Shown here one piece after another: positions 15,001 through 24,137 of a stretch of DNA of 64,000 nucleotides (the first letter of the stretch is position 1; every line of letters begins with the position of its first letter). The DNA comes from Blastomussa wellsi. Its lineage: Eukaryota > Cnidaria > Anthozoa > Scleractinia > Plerogyridae. A program made the translations under genes and the position numbers. The notes under the pieces were generated by a model that was given only the letters and a program-made list of their open reading frames with translations, was not told the origin of the DNA and did not search any database. Location: NCBI GenBank assembly GCA_947652115.1, contig OX393561.1, positions 1,989,318 to 2,053,317 of the forward strand, given 5' to 3'.

Positions 15001-18000
15001 CCAGTAGAAATATTGATTTATCGTGAACTTCAAACGACAGCCAAGTAACCAAGCTTTTGGAAGTAGACAGAAGTTTAGGCACAACGGCCTGTATTCTAGC
15101 CTGCGAGCAGGCTACGGCTAGACAGGGGTGGGTCGGGGACAGTTGGGCATCGTAGCCTGCAAACAAAGGTTTCATGCTGCCATGCTCTGCAGGAGATTCT
15201 AGTCCAAGCTCTGATTGGTCAGATCCAGGAGGTTGACAGGTTTGATTGACGTCTACATTTTGCCAACCCGATTCCATCAAAATTTGCACAACGCTGAAAA
15301 TCGTTTTTTGTAAACATGGAATCTTCTGGCAATTTATTAGCGGTTTACAGATCTGTTTCAAGAACATTTATCAGCCTTTCGCTGAGGAATTTCGTATACG
15401 TCTCGCTTCGTATTTCTGTGGCAAAACTCTTGTGTTAATTTCGCTTCGCTGAATGTATAATTCCAGCCGGCAGACTGAACGAAGTGCCAAAAATGCACTA
15501 AGTCTAGCAAACTATCAACTGTCTGCCGGCTCATGCAGAGACTCGTAAGGATGGAAACTGAATGCTAAAGACAAACAGCTCGTACAAATGGCATACAACC
15601 TAGGTTGGAAAAATCTCTTCTAGCAAGGCTCGATGTCCCGCTTGAGCCAACATAATGCTTTCATCAAGGACAACAATTCCTTATTTTTGGAAACGTTGAA
15701 GATCGGTGGCGAGGTTATTCTTTTAGAATTCTGAGAATTACAGATTAACGGCTTTTTACAAAATCGGGAAATCAAAGAGCTGGAGTAAACCTGGAATAAA
15801 GTTTTATATTTTCGTGCGAATCTATTACATTCCAATGCAGAGATTCCAATGTATCCAGATAATTGACAGCTTAAATTACAAGGGGGTCGAATGGCGGCTT
15901 GAACCCTTTGTCAACAGGCTCCATCGTTCCCTACCCACCACGACCCACCCCCGGAGCCTGTTCACAGGCTACCTGTATTCCAGAACGGGAAACAGAAATG
16001 GTATACGGCTTAACAAAACTATTGACAATAGCGATCTTTCATGTTTCAAATCTTTTGATACAAACACACATACTATTGCTTAACCTTACCAGACTAGCGA
16101 GGCAGCACTCAACTTCTCCTTGAGAACTACTAGTCTACAAATATTGTAGTGAGTTCTGTGGGAGACGCGGTGGCCTCATGGTAAGTGTGCTCACCTCCGT
16201 ATGGAGCAGTCCAGGTTCAAGCCCTAGCTGGGAACATTATGTTGTGTTCTTGGACAAGACACTTTACTCTCATAGTGACTCTCTCCACCCAGGTGTATAA
16301 ATGGGTACCAGCAAATTTACTGCTGGGAGTAACCTTGTGATGGACTAGCAACCCATCCAAGGGGCAGTAGAAATACTCCTGGTTGCTTCATGCTAAGGAA
16401 ACCAGAGATAAGTGCCAACCAGATGAGGGCTCCACTTAGGCTCAAATGCAGACTGTACCTTTTTTACCTGTAGTGAGTTCTGCTGCTAGAAGGAGGAAAC
16501 ACTTGGCAACCACAAATTGCTAGCTGGTGACCAAAACATTTTATTAAAGTCACCAACTGGCACCAAAGCTAAAAAGTTTATTTGACTACTGGCTGTAGGA
16601 CTCTCTGAACATGCATGGGCATCTCAAAAATTATTTTTTGGATAATACAAACTACAATTCACCTGTAAACAAGAACACAGCTGTTCCATTGCTATTCGAA
16701 TCACCTAGCCCTTCCGCTCCACAGCTAGCAGCTGGTCCATGTTTATTGTATCTTTGTTCAGCTGCAATATCAGCATAGCAACCATACCGAGAGCCATAAT
16801 TCCTTATTCCAATGCCTTGGAAGTTTTTATTTGTGATTTTGTTTGCTGCATTTATACACTGCTGAATTACATCTGATCCTTTAAGGTTTGTATTCACTGT
16901 TGACCTAAAAATATGGTCCCCTGGATATGTCAGATAACAGCCAAAGGAATAAACACCTGAAATGAAAAATGAATACAATTAAAGCAGCTACATCACCATT
17001 TGACGTGCTTTTTGAAATATTTAGGCTAAATTTTTCAAAATCATCATTTCCAAACTGTTCCAATCTTCCCCACCCTCAGCCATCCTTGTTCCTTTTTGGT
17101 TTAGCATAATTACTCCTTTGGTGCTTTTCTTCCTTAGCAAACTATTATTTTTAGGTTTCCTAAATTTTAAGTGCAATTTAGGTTGTTGAAGAAATAAATA
17201 GCAATATCATGCCATAGCTGTTGAAAGTGCACTCATTTGTGGCTCTCACTCAATCTCTGCGTGCTGTGGCATATTAGGTCTTTCCAAGAAATTAGAACTG
17301 TATTATATCTCTATAACTAATTCTGTTAGGCTCTTTTAAAACCATTAGTTTTGTTTAAATAAGAGCTCTTTTCTATTCTTCTTCTCCAAGTTTTTGGGTA
17401 ACCAGAAGGTGTGAGATTTGCATCAGGGTTTTTGGAAGACAATCAGACCACATAGACTTCCAGGAAGACTTTTTGAAAACGTACATGATGTACTGTTTGA
17501 AAAATCAGCAATCTTATTTTGTCTTTGCCACGATTTTCTCCTGGCTTCAAAAACTCAACATTTACAATGGGTTGGCTGAAAGGCTATATTCCCAAAACTT
17601 TGTTCAATATGTCACCTGGGTTTATGAAAGCTGCCTTTGCCTTCACTAGGTGTGAGCTATGTTCAATTATAAAACAAATTACTGCTACTCATCCTGTTTT
17701 TGAAGACTGAAAAGTGAGTAATATTTCTCACTTCTAGAATTATTTTTACATGGACTTTTTTTCCTTTGTGACTTTTTTCATTTTCAATGCACAGACATGA
17801 TAACAAAGGATGTGCACTTGTAGAGAAAGCCCACTAAATGCAAGTAAAGAGCCTGGTCTTTCTTCAAATGGTATTAGCACTGGGAGATTTGAAAGGTGAA
17901 AGAAAATAGAGAATATGAAATACTGCCACAAAGTCGTAAACAAATGTTGCATTTTTCTGTCAATACACTATTGATTTTTATCTTTAATGTATCTGAGTGT

Positions 18001-21000
18001 TGAGTTTTCTGCTGAGTTTTCTTTACCTTATCATTTTCAAGTGGTAAACAGTTGTGGTGGTAAATTTGACTGGTTACCGCCTGATAAGGAGAGCACTGCT
18101 GCCTAAGATATGCTAGCTGGTAGGTAATTGTTTTACTTTATAACTGGAACTTACTGTTTGGGACACAGTTTCCCCATTTGCCATCTGCAGCATAATTGCT
18201 TGTCGTTGAGCACCAAAGAAGAGTATGCTGAATATCTGTACATTTGTTATATATTCTGCCACGATAAGTAAATGGGAACACACATGCTGCACCTGTTGAA
18301 TTACCGCCAATGGTCAAAACTGAAAAAGAAAGGTGAAATGGTAGTCAAAAGAGCTCTGAGCGACTTGGGCATTAAAAATCTTATTGTGCAACTAAATGAA
18401 TAGTTTTGGAACAAGCTATCCTATCAGCATGAAGTGCAAATAAGGGTCTGTTTATATGGAAAGGGTGCCCTTGGTATTCGGGTTTCATGACTAGAAACAC
18501 CGAAGTTAAAACAAAGCCCGCCTTTAAAATACAGAGTAGCCCTTCTACTCGAGTTGAGACAGCATCATCAAAGCGTGATGCAGCATGAGAAAATCATGTA
18601 CCTCCAAATGATTGCATCAAAAATATGCCTTTTTAAAGGCAGGCAGATAGGGTACCCAGGCTAGGTTTCTCATGTACACCCTTCAGTAGGTTATGTCACA
18701 AAATGTATGAAAATTTGGCTCACCCAGGGAAGCTCACCTAGGCAGGTTAGGCGGGGCACCTTCCCTCCATGCAAAAAGGGCCTAAAATTACTTGGTACTA
18801 ACTTGTTTTGGATTTGGGTGTGTGATCTGAAGTAGGCCCTGTCCCAGTGGAAGACGTTCTTCCATGATACCATCTCCAGTCAAACCTGTCAAACTGATCT
18901 TGCTTGTAATTGCATAAGCCAGACTCAAAATTGCAATTTTGTGCAGTGGCCCCTGAAAAGAAGATGGTAGCTGGGTCACTGAGTCATTAAAAAGTGAAAT
19001 ATTTAATTCATTTGCAACTTAATTAGTTAAATAAATCTTTAATCTTTTAGAGGTGCTCCTAAAACAGTAAAAAAAGCAAGGCACAGAAACCTTGACCAAA
19101 TTAAAAGTTTACGGCAATTTGCTGATCAATACCGAAATCTGGTTCTGTGTCAACGGAATTTGAGAAGTTAACGAAACGAGAGTTTCGAGAAATTGACTGT
19201 GTCTCAGTAATGGGCTATGCCATTTAATATCCGCACCCCTGTTGAGGATAGGTCTTTTAGTCTAACCCCTAAAGAAATCCCTTGGAAACGTCCTCACCCT
19301 AAATAAATAAAAAAATTTGCCTTAACCTGTAAAGAAATCTGTTAAAAATGTGCTGACCCCTATGGAATGCCATAAGAAATGTGTTTCTCTCTGATGAATT
19401 CCGTAACTTCCCCCCCGCTAAGAATTCCTCTTAATTTCAATCTTACTCCTTAAGAAATCCACAATTTTTCTCCTCTTCCCCAAAAGAATTCCGCTGTTCC
19501 TCAACGGGGAGAGTTCAAAAAATAAATGCAATAGCCATATCGGGATTCTACGGTATTGAGAAGAAAAATGCCTGTATATCAGAAAAGCAGCACTTTAAGA
19601 AAGAAAGAAAATAAGAAAATAAGCTTGGCTTTAGCTTTCAAGTTTTGCCTTAGTTGAAACTTTAAAACACGCACATCGATGCAAAGGAAGACAACAAAAC
19701 GAAAATAGACGGCTCTTATGGCTTCACCATGAAACACAGTTATTAGGTAAGATCGGTTACCTTATGACAGACGATATTTGATTATTCGAAGACCACAATC
19801 CTGGCAAAAACACATCCCACTTCCACAAAATTAATGTTATGTTCAGGCAAAGTCCATGAATGCGCGACGTTAATATTCAACCAAACTCCCTACCCTACCC
19901 ATGTAATGTCCGAACATTTGTCAAGCTAGAAACTTTCCTGCAACATTGAGGGACATCCCTGCTAAATTTCTTCGTTATATTAAACTACCGGTACTATATT
20001 TCCAGCTTTTAGTCCTGCTTTTGTCTAATACACTATAAAAAAAATTATACCTAAATACTGTAAGAAACATCACTGTATTCACAGCCTTTCATTTCAATCC
20101 GAGTTGAAATAAAGTTTACTACATGTTGTTTAAGATGCCCATGCAAGGCCAAACAAATAGTTTACTCAAGACAAGCAGTATTTGTTTAGGAATGTAAACT
20201 TAGCAGAAATAATTTTTGAACAAAACAAAACAACCGAAATCCTGTCAAATTCCGGACTTCAATCTAAAGACAAATGTTATCCAAAACAAGGGATGATTAG
20301 GTCTGATTAGGTCTTTTGCAGATCCTAAGTAAACTAGCAGCATTATCGTTCGCGGTCCTTTGCAGTTTTCACGTCTATTTTCTCGTTGTCTCTTTTGAAA
20401 ATATTGCCTGAACTTTTTCGAAATTAAGAATAGTCCTTCTTCACTTGTTTGATACTGGTAAATAAAAACACCGACTTGCATCGAGCTCGAGCTCGCGGCT
20501 GAAAGGAGATGAAATTTGAGAGTCAACTAGCTTAGTATCCGGCCATTGAAATTTGGGAAAATTCGTACCATGCGCGGGTTTTCGCGCGGGTTCTTCGCTA
20601 TCAGCTTTCATGCCAGCTTCACTGTAAGCGTCACGTAAACAAATGAAATCGGTGCTATTTCATCCTTGACATCCTTTGCGTGGCAATTTGTACCTTGCCA
20701 CTCTAAAAATGTTTTTAACTACAAACTAAGAATACGTTGATGCCATATTGATAATGAAGTTCATAGATAACGCAATAAAAGTAATGCAATTATTCTGTTA
20801 ACGAACCGTAGCCGGAATTGCCGCAAACGCGAAACATCGTTTAATAATACCGAATAATGATTTAGAAGTGCCCAAGTACACTATATATTCTCTCTCATGT
20901 TGTTTGCCTTTAACGAGCAAGTCGGTAGCAGCTTCTCAAAATTGATTTAAAATTGTTATGAATGCAGAAATGTGAGGTATAATACATAACCTACCTGTTG

Positions 21001-21040
21001 TGTATAACGCAAACAGCGCGAACAGGGCAGCCCGTCCCAT
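891..21040 (-). CDS. Secreted/ectodomain protein with MAM, FN2 and WSC-like domains (3' end outside window)
   Basis: Eleven coding exons read on the minus strand: 20995-21040 (start Met and signal peptide [16 protein letters not shown]), 18803-18952, 18155-18319, 16663-16956, 10300-10559, 8222-8312, 7011-7148, 5268-5527, 4165-4255, 2634-2768 and 891-1147. All have AG acceptors and GT donors and the phases join. MAM domains are spread over three exons each. The start exon has C-x-F-E..FDW..GTGP, the middle exon has FWYHMYG and GTLNVY, and the end exon has FEGIRGR..DIAIDD. MAM A uses 18803/10300/8222, MAM B uses 7011/5268/4165, MAM C uses 2634/891 and lacks its end exon, which must lie left of position 1. 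Middle exons are 260, 260 and 257 bp; end exons are both 91 bp. MAM proteins are extracellular adhesion or protease-associated molecules; no catalytic domain is visible here. The mature domain order is unusual (see findings). Family call is secure, exact function unknown. Confidence 0.85.
1726..2040 (-). repeat. Hairpin-capped repeat, copy 1
   Basis: The left end is a palindromic cap, GGAGCTCTGGCAGCCCGAAGG then GGCCGCAGAGCGGAGCCCC. It is followed by a body ending in a GGCGACGTCGT-type stretch. It matches the right part of 61930-62400 in inverse orientation, and the cap is shared with 9256-9660. Confidence 0.65.
2985..3200. repeat. TG and TAA microsatellites with an attached LINE-like tail
   Basis: A (TG)n run is followed by about twelve TAA units and then TATTTTATTGAGCTC text. 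This looks like the antisense 3' end of a non-LTR retrotransposon. No ORF remains. Confidence 0.5.
3742..4036 (+). repeat. tRNA-derived SINE with conserved central domain, type A, copy 1
   Basis: The 5' head has a GTGGCCTAATGGTTAG box A and a GGTTCGAGCC box B. A central domain follows with CTTGGGCAAGA, CTTCACCCAGGTGTATAAAT and GGGTACC. That central text resembles the deeply conserved eumetazoan Nin-DC SINE domain (recalled, not searched). It lies in an intron of the MAM gene between exons 4165-4255 and 2634-2768. Confidence 0.75.
4421..4804. mobile_element. TTAA-flanked MITE
   Basis: The terminal inverted repeats AGGAGCACTGTCACAG and CTGTGACAGTCCCCCT are flanked on both sides by TTAA (4417-4420 and 4805-4808). 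A TTAA target site is typical of Kolobok and piggyBac superfamilies. No transposase is present. A related end is visible at 41676-41692. Confidence 0.7.
5735..5930 (+). repeat. SINE type A, diverged partial copy
   Basis: Retains GGTTAGTGCGCTGGACTC, TTCACCCACGTGTATAAAT, GGGTACTGGGAATTTACTGC and the TAGAAATACTCTC region. The head is damaged and the cytosine-rich linker has been deleted. Confidence 0.6.
6304..6934 (+). pseudogene. LTR retrotransposon 3' end (pol C-terminus, polypurine tract, 3' LTR)
   Basis: The open frame 6304-6546 ends in a basic tail containing [16 protein letters not shown], typical of the C-terminus of Ty3/gypsy-like pol polyproteins. Downstream, AAAAGGCAGGG at about 6648-6658 serves as a polypurine tract. 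An LTR of about 276 bp follows at 6659-6934, starting TGTTATCATAG and ending ATTACA, with an AATAAAG signal inside. Everything 5' of the pol tail is missing, so it is a truncated remnant in a MAM-gene intron. Confidence 0.65.
7358..7565 (+). repeat. tRNA-derived SINE, type B, copy 1
   Basis: The head GGCTTCATAGCTCAGTTGG..GGGTTTGAATCCC..TGAAGCC forms a complete cloverleaf with a 7-bp acceptor stem. It runs straight into a tail CTGAATTTTTTCAGGCTTC and CACTTTCATCTACATCC. The same tail occurs at 38745-38985 (minus) and 52945-53035, so this is a SINE and not a working tRNA gene. Confidence 0.75.
7655..8025 (+). repeat. Short copy of a dispersed element (long copy at 12085-13035)
   Basis: Begins with ACTATCAGAATGCACC and GAAAAGAAAATAGA and ends with CTAGGGGAAAATTGCAGAGT and GGAGACTCTAC. 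The same blocks in the same order occur at 12085-13035 with about 590 bp of extra sequence between them. It looks like an internally deleted derivative. Confidence 0.6.
9256..9660 (-). repeat. Hairpin-capped repeat, copy 2
   Basis: The cap GTAGCTCCGGCGGCCCAAAG then GGCCGCCAAGCGGAGCCCC is followed by ATGGTCAACTGACAGCTGTC, CGCGGGCTCAGG and GACCGCTGACCAGGCA. These blocks are the reverse complement of 61930-62400, in the same order. Confidence 0.7.
10662..11594. mobile_element. hAT-like non-autonomous DNA transposon
   Basis: The perfect ends CAGGGCTCGAAATT and AATTTCGAGCCCTG are flanked by a direct AACAG (10657-10661 and 11595-11599). Both subterminal regions carry repeated TGGTCGCCA / TGGCGACCA motifs, the usual layout of transposase-binding sites. 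No transposase ORF is seen in the 933 bp. Decayed relatives of the ends occur at 13686-13790, 16490-16590 and 44320-44380. Confidence 0.7.
12085..13035 (+). repeat. Long copy of the dispersed element at 7655-8025
   Basis: Shares both ends with the shorter copy. Its interior holds an open stretch at about 12172-12555 that opens with TTG and resembles no known protein, so it is not called as a gene. Confidence 0.55.
13203..13367. mobile_element. Near-perfect hairpin MITE
   Basis: Two arms of about 70 bp, 13203-13272 and 13299-13367, are almost perfect reverse complements around a 26-bp centre. They start ATATGTTGTGGTTTAAA and contain TTATCCCTGGTTTAAA. The flanks are TA-rich, which suits a TA target site. 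It lies in a MAM-gene intron. Confidence 0.75.
13990..14560 (+). pseudogene. Decayed OTU/USP-like protease-domain repeat, copy 1
   Basis: An upstream block has a CTTATAA element and a short leader ending CTATTCAG then GTGAGTTTTG, a good splice donor at about 14180. It precedes a coding-like stretch with [13 protein letters not shown] and [15 protein letters not shown]. The pattern G-x-x-x-Q-G ..., W-T-..-D-x-I-L, G-D-x-x-Y is that of cysteine-protease domains found in multi-copy animal elements. The expected catalytic Cys is not in the GR-V-F-M stretch. The copy at 30245-30880 is paralogous at the DNA level. Confidence 0.45.
15097..15971. mobile_element. Possible TIR element with TAGCCTG ends
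   Basis: The left end TAGCCTGCGAGCAGGCT and the right end (reverse complement) TAGCCTGTGAACAGGCT are both followed inward by GGGTGGGTCG text. Each end is itself palindromic. No long ORF or clear target duplication was found. Confidence 0.45.
16162..16455 (+). repeat. SINE type A, copy 2
   Basis: Has box A GTGGCCTCATGGTAAGTG, box B GGTTCAAGCC and the central CACCCAGGTGTATAAATGGG. It matches 3742-4036 along nearly its whole length. It sits about 210 bp downstream, in gene sense, of the WSC-like exon. Confidence 0.75.
16663..16956 (-). other. WSC-like cysteine-bearing ectodomain exon of the MAM gene
   Basis: A 294-bp exon with class 1-1 symmetric phases, acceptor TTTCAG and donor GTGAAT. The translation has FGCYLTYPG near its start, then a [16 protein letters not shown] stretch and a Y-x-K-x-G-P..C tail. 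This resembles the short cysteine-containing WSC-like modules found in many cnidarian secreted proteins. The exact domain family is uncertain. The exon lies directly after the FN2 exon and is also skippable in frame. Confidence 0.55.
18155..18319 (-). other. Fibronectin type II domain exon of the MAM gene
   Basis: A 165-bp exon with class 1-1 symmetric phases, acceptor TTTTTCAG and donor GTAAGT. It encodes a single FN2 module with the four expected cysteines and the diagnostic FPF, Y-x-x-C-T, W-C-S-T and DG-x-W motifs. FN2 modules bind collagen or gelatin in other proteins. Because its length is a multiple of three and its phases match, it can be skipped without a frameshift. It sits between the first and second exons of MAM A. 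Confidence 0.85.
19040..20990. other. First intron of the MAM gene
   Basis: No exon is recognisable between the signal-peptide exon and the first MAM exon. The stretch 19250-19500 holds degenerate AACCCCTAAAGAAATC-like units. The rest is AT-rich sequence with no supported feature. Confidence 0.4.
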
Positions 21041-21104
21041 TTTCGGGGACCTCCAAGTTTCCGCTCTGACTTCAACTCCCCTTCGCTGCGAAGATTTATA
21101 ACTA
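21041..21104 (-). promoter_or_regulatory. Proximal promoter and short leader of the MAM gene
   Basis: Read on the minus strand, a TATA-like TTATAAAT lies at 21094-21103, about 55-60 nt before the start codon at 21040. This implies a leader of roughly 30 nt. Transcription start is inferred only. Confidence 0.4.
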
Positions 21105-23323
21105 AACAAGAACGAGAGCGAGCTAAAAGTCACAAGAAGCCAGGCCTGTAAGTAAAGAATGTTCAAACACCTCAGTGACAATATTAACTTTTTCCGTCGA
21201 TATTGAACAGGACAAAAATAATGTGAGCTTGACATAGAAAAAGTGTGATATCAATATAAAAGGCCACTTGAGTCTTCGGTACCCCGTTGTTAGGGCGCAT
21301 CGGGTTAATGTTTGACCCTCCATTTAGCGTTAAAGTTTTTTACATAGTTTTCTCATGATCACCAAAACTAGCTCCCAACCCAAATCGTGTTTAGTTCATT
21401 TGAAATTTCCAGGTAATCGCGAGAGTTTTCTGCATAGCGACCAAAAATTTTGGTGAAATCAATGGGTTTTGACTGAAAGGGCGTTACACAGCAAGAAGGC
21501 CACGCGGTAAAACACAAATTGTCAAAATTTAAAGAGATGAACTACAAATAGTAAGCGTACGATTTTCGAGGGATATGTGAATTTAATTTCAAACATTGCA
21601 AAGGCAAAATGATCCAGCTTCCTTCGGTAAAGTGCTCTCCACGTGAAACTCTCAACAGTGTTTGAAACTGCGGTACGTGACTAGGCTGTGCCAGGTGAAA
21701 GCTGGTCCCAATTTAAAATGTTCTTCCTTTTGGCAGTATGATGATTAAAATAGCATTATTACTGTGAAAATTGCTATTTTGCCGGGTTTTTTTTTTGATG
21801 CAGCCAAAGTATACAATAGTGCTAAAAATCCTGCCGCCTCTATGTTGTGTTACGGATTAGTGTGGGATAACAGACGCTTCTGCATTAATTAAGAGCGGAA
21901 AACTGCATAAAAAGTTGATTTTAGAGAGTTAGATTTCCGTATGCTTACTAAGGAAGATATAACGGCACGGAGTTCGGGCTGTTTTCAAACCTTTTGAAAA
22001 GTACAATTCACTTATTCGATATGCTGGATAAACACAACACATTACACATAGCAACACTTGCATGGCACTACAGAGCCGCGAAGAATCACAAAGCCTTGGG
22101 ACAGTTGCTATGCAAAAGTAAGCGTAAATTTAACAGCTCTCAAATCATACCTTTTTCGGATGCCCAACAGTCTTAGAAGACTGCGCTACACGAATCAGTT
22201 GCGGAAGACCTTCCGACTGCTGCAGAAGAGGAAGAATAAATAGTTTGCGTCCAAGAGAACTTAGAGGCTGGTACGGAAGATCCCAGACATTATTTCAAGT
22301 GTTCGCAATCACAATATATGTCAATCATTCGATTATCGAAATATATAACCAATCATATTGGATGACAGAAGAATAGAAAGCATGCTCTGATTTCAGGTTT
22401 ATTTGCGCTGCTATAAAAAGAATTTTAGTCTTCATTTATCAATGTATAATATCTTTGCCTTTATGGTCCATCTTTTCTCAAATGATCTGTAGGTAAACAT
22501 TCCAAAACAGCATCCCGCTTAAGCATTGTTTTATAAAGAATTCCAATACACTTTCTTTGTTTCTTTCTTGCGATGTTGAAAAACAGACAGAGTGGATGTA
22601 ATAATATACTTCATAAGTGTCAAGTGTCAAGGTCTACATGAAAGCAGAAATTAAGGCATTTTGATTCTGCGCGCGTAGAAATGGGGTCATGATTCTCCAG
22701 AAAAACTAGTTTTCCTTGATTTAAAAGACAAAAAAATCTTCTAAAACTCTGGCATTTCAACAACAAACATTTGTCAATGACATTCCTGACTTCCCAGGAA
22801 TCCCGGCATTTCAATCTCCCGCCATCATGAATGGAGGGGACGCGGTCCAAAAGAACCCCAAATAAAGCCGTCGTCCCCGAGTTTTCGGTTTTTGCAGCGA
22901 AAAACTGAGGTGTTTCTTTTGCGGTTTCCGGTTCTCCCTTGTTTAGCACTTGGTTTTCGGTTTTCGGCAAAGATGCTAGGGTTTAATGGCTGATGACAGT
23001 GTTGGTTACATAAATTTGCCACTCACAACAAATTGGAAAGAAAAAAATTCGTTATTACCTAAACTTCAGCCTTGGGGAAGTTCTCAGTAGTTTCTATAAA
23101 TTTTGGCCTTTCTCGGCCTCAGTGGTCTTGTTAAAAAAAGGTCCTAATAAAAAGAGAAAATAAACAGAATATGCGTTTTTCTTTTTTTGTTGAAATTTAT
23201 TGCGGTTAAATTGCGGGTTTGGGTACCCTAGGTACAAGAGGGTTTTTTGCAGTAAAGGCGCTAGCATTGAGGGGCGAAGCCACGATCGTTTCACGCAAAA
23301 AAACTATCGCGGCTTCTTCGCTC

Positions 23324-23455
23324 AAGGCTGGTTTTCACTAGCGCATAAGCTTAACGACACAAGCATAAGCTTAAGAGGAATTAAGGCTGGTTTTTTAATT
23401 CCTCTTAAGCTTATGCTTGTGTCGTTAAGCTTATGCGCTAGTGAAAATCGGCCTT
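23324..23455. mobile_element. Hairpin MITE, AAGGCTGGTTTTCA family, copy 1
   Basis: Arms of about 60 bp start AAGGCTGGTTTTCACTAGCG and read TTAACGACACAAGCATAAGC inward. They pair almost perfectly around a 10-bp centre. Confidence 0.75.
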
Positions 23456-23929
23456 AACAGTTACACAGACTACAGCATTTTTCTTTAAAAAGAATCGATA
23501 AAATGTTGAGGCTGAGATTTTCGGCAAGAAAATGCATGGGCTGAAATCAAAATATTCTCTTTACACATTCTTATATAAAAAAGAAAGTATCTCATTTTTA
23601 CGCCGGCTAGGCACGCCTAGTACAACTAGTCTTCTTCAGGGCCAGAGCTGTTGGTCTTCATAACGTCATGTGTCACTCTAGTTCTGCATTCTAGCCTGAG
23701 AGAGCAGGCGACTTCTTCGGTTTATCTGCATTCAAACGTCTCAAATTTATCATTTGCCATTTTCACAGCTCAGATCCGAGTTTCTGGACAGTTCAATGAA
23801 AGCAAATTTTTTTAAAATTTTGGAACGGGTCATAAAGGAGGGGGCGTTGGGGCCTATTAGAAACCGCAAAACCGCACAAAAAATCACCCACACCCTACCC
23901 TGGGTGCTATAGCGAAGGCGCTATCATTG

Positions 23930-24137
23930 AAGGCTGGTTTTCACTAGCGCACAAGCATGGGCATAACGACATACGCACGCGCACAAGAAGGACAAACACA
24001 CTTGTTTTTCTTATGTTGTTCTCACTAGCAATCACCACGAGAAAAGGCGACATAAACACAAGAAAAATGGACAGTGTCCGTTCTTGTTGTTCTTATGTTT
24101 ATGTCGTTATGCTTATGCGCTAATGAAAACCAGCCTT
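23930..24137. mobile_element. MITE, AAGGCTGGTTTTCA family, copy 2
   Basis: Ends AAGGCTGGTTTTCACTAGCG and CGCTAATGAAAACCAGCCTT match copy 1, about 475 bp away. The interior is longer and only partly palindromic. Confidence 0.7.
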
